DNA of 34,798 nucleotides from Kluyvera ascorbata (GTDB lineage Bacteria; Pseudomonadota; Gammaproteobacteria; Enterobacterales; Enterobacteriaceae): assembly GCA_016939855.1 (NCBI GenBank), contig CP070603.1:1334870-1369667 (forward strand), written 5' to 3'. Every line of letters begins with the position of its first letter. Within the stretch, counting starts at the first letter, position 1. The position numbers and the translations under genes were made by a program. This document shows, one piece after another, positions 27,881 to 34,798 of the stretch. Below the pieces are notes generated by a model that saw only the letters and a program-made list of their open reading frames with translations, was not told where the DNA came from and ran no database searches.

Positions 27881-28516
27881 TTGATTAATCACGTTCGCCG
27901 CGTGGTGTTTTTTGACCTTGATGGCACGCTGCACCAGCAGGATCTGTTCGGTGCCTTTTTACGCTATCTGTTGCGCCGATTACCGCTTAATACGCTGCTG
28001 GTGCTCCCCTTATTGCCGATTATTGGCGCGGCAATGCTGGTGAAAGGCCGCTCGGCACGCTGGCCGGTGAGCGTATTGCTATGGGGATGTACCTTCGGCC
28101 GTCGTGAGACAACGCTGAAGGCGCTGGAGGCCAGCTTTATCGTCAGGTTTCGCGCTGCCGTCACTTCGTTTCCTGCGGTTCAGCAGCGGTTGGATAACTA
28201 TCTCCAGCATCAGGATGTCGACGTCTGGCTTGTCACCGGTTCACCGCAATCGCTGGTGGAGCAGGCTTATGCGGATGCGCGCTGGATGTCGCAGGTGAAC
28301 CTGATTGGCAGCCAGATGCGTCGGGCCTTCGGCGGCCGAGTGCTATCGGTACGCTGTCTGGGGCGTGAAAAAGTGGTGCAGCTTGAACAGCGTCTCGGCA
28401 CACCGCTGCGGTTATACAGCGGCTACAGCGACAGCAAGCAGGATAACCCGCTACTCTTTTTCTGTGAGCATCGCTGGCGAGTCACTTCCCACGGTGAGCT
28501 GGAGCAGCTGGAATAG
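27881..28516 (+). CDS. pgpC: Phosphatidylglycerophosphatase C (YfhB)
   Basis: Inner-membrane phosphatase that dephosphorylates phosphatidylglycerophosphate to phosphatidylglycerol, one of three such enzymes (PgpA, PgpB, PgpC). It is a HAD-type enzyme with the nucleophile motif FFDLDGTLHQQD (Asp12 and Asp14) and motif II TGSP. K and D residues of motifs III/IV lie in LGREKVVQLEQ and YSGYSDSKQDNPLL. A hydrophobic helix LNTLLVLPLLPIIGAAMLV follows the first motif. The start is TTG 27881: AGGAG lies six bases upstream, and MINHVRRVVFF is the same length as E. coli MATHERRVVFF, giving 211 residues. A TTG six bases earlier (27875) lies on top of the ribosome site and is rejected. Confidence 0.93.
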   Translation: MINHVRRVVFFDLDGTLHQQDLFGAFLRYLLRRLPLNTLLVLPLLPIIGAAMLVKGRSARWPVSVLLWGCTFGRRETTLKALEASFIVRFRAAVTSFPAVQQRLDNYLQHQDVDVWLVTGSPQSLVEQAYADARWMSQVNLIGSQMRRAFGGRVLSVRCLGREKVVQLEQRLGTPLRLYSGYSDSKQDNPLLFFCEHRWRVTSHGELEQLE

Positions 28517-28533
28517 TCAGCGCTGCGCTTTGA

Positions 28534-30617
<2,084 letters not shown>

Positions 30618-30770
30618 ATAGTTAATTCACTGCGTTGCCAGAGGAGAAACCAGATAATTTAATGCGTTATGACAGAATGAGCGGCATTTTGCTTAACATT
30701 GCGCCAGTTGGCAACTTATTCGAGAGATACGTCACATCTATTGATAAAGAAAAGAGATGCGTTTATTTCG

Positions 30771-30809
30771 ACGCAAACGGTTTCGTATGGGCGCGGGATT
30801 CTCTATAAT
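30771..30809 (+). promoter_or_regulatory. purL promoter with PurR operator
   Basis: ACGCAAACGGTTTCGT (30771-30786) matches the PurR operator ACGCAAACGTTTGCGT at 14 of 16 bases. TTTCGT (30781-30786) and TATAAT (30804-30809) are 17 bases apart, so the operator covers the -35. This predicts repression of purL when hypoxanthine or guanine is present. Confidence 0.92.
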
Positions 30810-30862
30810 AGCGCCCGTTCTCCCCCATTGCGCACACTGAAAGCTGAGAAGACGAGAGACTT

Positions 30863-33800
30863 ATGATGGAAATTCTGCGTGGTTCGCCTGCACTGTCTGC
30901 ATTTCGTATTAACAAACTGCTGACGCGGTTTCAGGCAGCCAACCTCCCGGTAAGCAATATTTACGCCGAGTATGTCCATTTTGCTGACCTGGACGCGCCG
31001 CTTAATCAAGAAGAGCGAGCCCGACTTGAGCGACTGTTGCAGTATGGCCCAAGCCTTAATAGCCATAACCCAACCGGTAAACTGCTGCTCGTCACCCCTC
31101 GCCCTGGCACCATCTCCCCCTGGTCTTCAAAAGCTACCGATATCGCCCACAACTGCGGTTTAGCGCAGGTTCTGCGCCTGGAGCGCGGCGTGGCGTACTA
31201 CATTGACGCTGCCAGCCTGACCGCTGAGCAGGTGAGCGTGGTGGCGGCTGAACTGCACGACCGCATGATGGAGAGCGTATTTGACTCGCTGCAGGACGCT
31301 GAAAAACTGTTTGCCCACCATCAGCCGGCACCGGTTGCTAGCGTGGATCTGCTGGGGCAGGGGCGTCAGGCGCTGATTGATGCCAACATTCGTCTGGGCC
31401 TGGCGCTGGCGGACGATGAGATTGACTACCTGCAGGATGCGTTTACCAAACTGGGTCGCAACCCGAACGACATCGAGCTCTACATGTTCGCCCAGGCGAA
31501 CTCCGAGCACTGTCGTCACAAGATTTTTAACGCCGATTGGATTATCGACGGTAAACAGCAGCCGAAGTCGCTGTTTAAGATGATCAAAAACACCTTTGAA
31601 ACCACGCCGGATCACGTGCTGTCTGCTTATAAAGACAACGCCGCGGTGATGGAAGGCTCTGAAGTCGGCCGTTACTTTGCCGACCACAAAACCGGCCGCT
31701 ACGATTTCCATCAGGAGCCTGCGCATATCCTGATGAAGGTCGAAACCCATAACCACCCGACGGCTATCTCTCCATGGCCGGGCGCGGCAACCGGCTCCGG
31801 CGGGGAAATCCGCGATGAAGGCGCAACCGGTCGCGGTGCCAAGCCAAAAGCGGGGCTGGTGGGCTTCTCCGTTTCCAACCTGCGTATTCCTGGCTTTGAA
31901 CAGCCGTGGGAAGAAGACTTCGGCAAGCCGGATCGTATCGTGACCGCGCTGGACATCATGACCGACGGCCCACTGGGCGGCGCGGCGTTCAACAACGAAT
32001 TCGGTCGCCCGGCGCTGACCGGCTACTTCCGTACCTACGAAGAAAAAGTGAACAGCCACAACGGCGAAGAGCTGCGCGGCTATCACAAACCAATCATGCT
32101 GGCGGGCGGGATCGGCAACATCCGCGCCGATCACGTACAGAAAGGCGAGATCGTGGTGGGCGCGAAACTGATCGTGCTCGGTGGCCCGGCGATGAATATC
32201 GGCCTGGGCGGCGGTGCAGCCTCTTCAATGGCTTCCGGCCAGTCTGACGCTGACCTCGACTTCGCTTCCGTACAGCGCGACAACCCGGAAATGGAACGCC
32301 GCTGCCAGGAAGTTATCGACCGCTGCTGGCAGTTGGGCGATGCCAACCCGATTCTGTTTATCCACGACGTGGGCGCGGGCGGTCTGTCTAACGCTATGCC
32401 GGAGCTGGTGAGCGACGGCGGACGCGGCGGTAAATTCCAGCTGCGCGACATCCTGAGCGATGAGCCAGGCATGAGTCCACTGGAAATCTGGTGTAACGAA
32501 TCCCAGGAGCGCTACGTGCTGGCGGTTGCCGCTGACCAGCTTCCGCTGTTCGATGAACTGTGTAAGCGTGAACGCGCGCCGTACGCGGTCATCGGTGAAG
32601 CCACTGAAGAGAAGCACCTGACGCTCAGCGACAGCCACTTCGACAATCAGCCAATCGATATGCCGCTTGACGTGCTGCTCGGCAAGACGCCGAAGATGAC
32701 GCGTGACGTGCAGACGCTGAAAGCGAAGGGCGAAGCGCTTGCCCGTGAACAGATTACGATTGCCGATGCGGTGAACCGCGTACTGCACCTGCCAACCGTC
32801 GCGGAGAAAACCTTCCTCGTGACCATCGGCGACCGTACCGTCACCGGCATGGTTGCGCGCGACCAGATGGTCGGTCCGTGGCAGATCCCGGTAGCGAACT
32901 GCGCGGTGACCACCGCCAGTCTCGACAGCTACTACGGCGAAGCGATGTCTATCGGCGAACGTGCGCCGGTCGCGCTGCTGGACTTTGCCGCTTCCGCCCG
33001 TCTGGCGGTAGGTGAAGCGCTGACTAACATCGCTGCGACCCAGATTGGCAACATCAAACATATTAAGCTCTCGGCAAACTGGATGTCAGCCGCAGGTCAC
33101 CCTGGCGAAGACGCCGGTCTGTACGAAGCGGTGAAAGCGATTGGCGAAGAGATGTGTCCGCAGCTGGGTCTGACCATCCCGGTGGGCAAAGACTCCATGT
33201 CGATGAAAACCCGCTGGCAGGAAGGCAACGAGCAGCGCGAAATGACCTCGCCGCTGTCGCTGGTGATTTCCGCCTTTGCCCGCGTTGAAGATGTGCGTCA
33301 CACCATCACGCCGCAGCTGGTCACTGAAGACAACGCCCTGCTGCTGATTGACCTCGGTAAAGGTCATAATGCGCTGGGTGCGACCGCGCTGGCGCAGGTT
33401 TACCGCCAGCTGGGCGACAAGCCAGCCGACGTGCGCGATGTCGCGCAGCTGAAAGGCTTCTACGAGGCGATTCAGGCGCTGGTCGCACAGCGTAAGCTGC
33501 TGGCCTACCACGACCGTTCTGACGGCGGCCTGCTGGTGACGCTGGCGGAGATGGCCTTTGCCGGTCACTGCGGCGTGGAAGCCGACGTGGCAACCCTCGG
33601 CGACGATCGTCTGGCGGCGCTGTTCAACGAAGAGCTGGGCGCGGTGATTCAGGTGCGTGCCGCTGACCGCGAAGCGGTAGAGGCGATTCTGGCGGCCAAC
33701 GGCCTGGTAGACTGCGTACACTTCCTCGGTAAAGCCGTGGAAGGCGACCGCTTCACCCTGACCGCCAACGGTCAGCCGGTATTCAGCGAAAGCCGGACTA

Positions 33801-34750
33801 CGCTGCGTATGTGGTGGGCAGAAACCACCTGGCAGATGCAGCGTCTGCGTGATAACCCAGAGTGTGCCGATCAGGAACACGACGCGAAAGCCAATGATAA
33901 CGACCCGGGCCTCAACGTGAAGCTCACCTTCGATATCGCGGCTGACGTCGCAGCACCTTACATCTCCACCGGTGCGCGTCCGAAAGTGGCGGTACTGCGC
34001 GAGCAGGGCGTGAACTCTCACGTTGAGATGGCGGCTGCTTTCCACCGTGCGGGCTTTGATGCCATCGACGTACACATGAGTGACCTGCTGGCTGGGCGTA
34101 CCGGTCTGGCAGACTTCCAGGCGCTGGTGGCCTGCGGTGGCTTCTCCTACGGTGACGTACTCGGCGCGGGGGAAGGCTGGGCAAAATCCATCCTATTCAA
34201 CAACCGCGTACGCGACGAGTTTGCGACCTTCTTCCACCGTCCGCAGACGCTGGCATTGGGCGTGTGTAACGGCTGCCAGATGATGTCTAACCTGCATGAG
34301 CTGATCCCTGGCAGCGACCTGTGGCCGCGCTTTGTGCGTAACCAGTCCGACCGCTTTGAAGCGCGCTTCAGCCTGGTGGAAGTGGCCAGCAGCCCATCGC
34401 TGCTGCTCGCCGGTATGGAAGGTTCTCGCATGCCAATCGCCGTTTCTCACGGTGAAGGCCATGTGGAAGTTCGCGACGGTGCGCATCTGGCTCAGCTTGA
34501 AAGCAAAGGGCTGGTGGCGCTGCGCTTCGTGGATAACTTCGGTAAAGTCACCGAAGCTTATCCGGCGAACCCGAACGGCTCGCCAAACGGGATCACTGCC
34601 GTGACCAACGAAAGCGGTCGCGTCACCATTATGATGCCGCACCCGGAGCGCGTGTTCCGTACGGTCTCCAACTCCTGGCACCCGGAAAACTGGGGCGAGG
34701 ACAGCCCGTGGATGCGTATCTTCCGCAATGCGCGTAAGCAGCTTGGTTAA
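30863..34750 (+). CDS. purL: Phosphoribosylformylglycinamidine synthase
   Basis: PurL makes FGAM from FGAR, ATP and glutamine in the fourth step of purine synthesis. The protein is 1295 residues, the usual length for the large enterobacterial enzyme. It has an N-terminal domain, a linker, the FGAM synthetase core with [35 protein letters not shown] near residue 300 and a second ATP-binding half ([25 protein letters not shown]). The C-terminal class I glutaminase from about 1045 has nucleophile Cys1135 in [10 protein letters not shown] and the His-x-Glu pair in [23 protein letters not shown] is the E. coli start; AGAGACTT before it is a weak ribosome site. Control is by the PurR operator. Confidence 0.99.
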   Translation: MMEILRGSPALSAFRINKLLTRFQAANLPVSNIYAEYVHFADLDAPLNQEERARLERLLQYGPSLNSHNPTGKLLLVTPRPGTISPWSSKATDIAHNCGLAQVLRLERGVAYYIDAASLTAEQVSVVAAELHDRMMESVFDSLQDAEKLFAHHQPAPVASVDLLGQGRQALIDANIRLGLALADDEIDYLQDAFTKLGRNPNDIELYMFAQANSEHCRHKIFNADWIIDGKQQPKSLFKMIKNTFETTPDHVLSAYKDNAAVMEGSEVGRYFADHKTGRYDFHQEPAHILMKVETHNHPTAISPWPGAATGSGGEIRDEGATGRGAKPKAGLVGFSVSNLRIPGFEQPWEEDFGKPDRIVTALDIMTDGPLGGAAFNNEFGRPALTGYFRTYEEKVNSHNGEELRGYHKPIMLAGGIGNIRADHVQKGEIVVGAKLIVLGGPAMNIGLGGGAASSMASGQSDADLDFASVQRDNPEMERRCQEVIDRCWQLGDANPILFIHDVGAGGLSNAMPELVSDGGRGGKFQLRDILSDEPGMSPLEIWCNESQERYVLAVAADQLPLFDELCKRERAPYAVIGEATEEKHLTLSDSHFDNQPIDMPLDVLLGKTPKMTRDVQTLKAKGEALAREQITIADAVNRVLHLPTVAEKTFLVTIGDRTVTGMVARDQMVGPWQIPVANCAVTTASLDSYYGEAMSIGERAPVALLDFAASARLAVGEALTNIAATQIGNIKHIKLSANWMSAAGHPGEDAGLYEAVKAIGEEMCPQLGLTIPVGKDSMSMKTRWQEGNEQREMTSPLSLVISAFARVEDVRHTITPQLVTEDNALLLIDLGKGHNALGATALAQVYRQLGDKPADVRDVAQLKGFYEAIQALVAQRKLLAYHDRSDGGLLVTLAEMAFAGHCGVEADVATLGDDRLAALFNEELGAVIQVRAADREAVEAILAANGLVDCVHFLGKAVEGDRFTLTANGQPVFSESRTTLRMWWAETTWQMQRLRDNPECADQEHDAKANDNDPGLNVKLTFDIAADVAAPYISTGARPKVAVLREQGVNSHVEMAAAFHRAGFDAIDVHMSDLLAGRTGLADFQALVACGGFSYGDVLGAGEGWAKSILFNNRVRDEFATFFHRPQTLALGVCNGCQMMSNLHELIPGSDLWPRFVRNQSDRFEARFSLVEVASSPSLLLAGMEGSRMPIAVSHGEGHVEVRDGAHLAQLESKGLVALRFVDNFGKVTEAYPANPNGSPNGITAVTNESGRVTIMMPHPERVFRTVSNSWHPENWGEDSPWMRIFRNARKQLG

Positions 34751-34770
34751 GATTAACGCTTAACGTATCA

Positions 34771-34796
34771 AGCCCCTCCTGGTGAGGGGCTTTTTT
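34771..34796 (+). terminator. Rho-independent terminator of purL
   Basis: AGCCCCTC and GAGGGGCT form an 8-bp perfect stem with a CTGGT loop, followed by TTTTT. It begins 20 bases after the purL stop. Confidence 0.93.
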
Positions 34797-34798
34797 GT

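Noticed and set aside
31160-32134. 324-codon and other long minus-strand frames within purL (also 33086-34075)
   Set aside because: They are shadows of a GC-rich, highly biased coding sequence and resemble no family.
34750-34798. glmY small RNA, which follows purL in E. coli
   Set aside because: The window ends just after the purL terminator, so the region where it would be expected is not included.

Overview
The window is a stretch of enterobacterial chromosome (family Enterobacteriaceae; the proteins read as close relatives of E. coli, Salmonella, Klebsiella and Enterobacter). The genus cannot be fixed from the sequence alone. The order kgtP-yfiM-pssA-patZ-tapT-trxC-yfiF-ung-grcA ... srmB-trmN-nadB-rpoE-rseABC-lepA-lepB-rnc-era-recO-pdxJ-acpS-yfhL-yfhH-pgpC-tadA-mltF-purL is the one I know from E. 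coli K-12, and a complete 127-bp ERIC element upstream of lepA fits the same family.

Layout. Positions 1-9120 hold the 3' end of the 2-oxoglutarate permease gene kgtP, then a leftward run (yfiM, pssA, patZ, tapT, trxC), the rightward methyltransferase gene yfiF, leftward ung, and rightward grcA with two FNR sites. Positions 9118-12679 hold a three-gene accessory block: a PTS EIIBC permease, a divergent enolase-superfamily sugar-acid dehydratase homologue, and a GntR/UTRA regulator. It sits between grcA and srmB, where E. coli K-12 carries eamB and yfiE, and is the least ordinary part of the window. Positions 12738-16546 hold srmB, trmN and nadB. Positions 16964-25265 are the envelope-stress and translation cluster: rpoE-rseA-rseB-rseC with a sigma-E autoregulatory promoter, then lepA-lepB and rnc-era-recO. 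Positions 25355-34750 hold pdxJ-acpS, yfhL, yfhH, pgpC, tadA, mltF and purL, the last behind a PurR box.

How the genes work together. RseA and RseB hold sigma-E (RpoE) inactive, and RseC belongs to the same transcript. LepB, the signal peptidase, is coupled to LepA. RNase III, Era and RecO share one transcript whose leader folds into a long hairpin. PdxJ and AcpS make PLP and activate acyl carrier protein. Several convergent neighbours touch or overlap at their 3' ends (kgtP/yfiM, enolase/gntR, trmN/nadB, acpS/yfhL, tadA/mltF).

Main points for a second look: (1) a 38-codon open frame between patZ and pssA that overlaps both and ends in TGATG at the pssA start; (2) the PTS-dehydratase-GntR cassette, with a catalytic-loop change in the dehydratase and a candidate operator; (3) the rpoE leader, where the frame that seems to correspond to E. 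coli rseD stops early and cannot overlap the rpoE start; (4) unassigned perfect dyads in the trxC/yfiF and yfhH/pgpC gaps. I found no CRISPR array, tRNA, rRNA, prophage or transposase gene. Comparisons with E. coli are from memory, not from a search.
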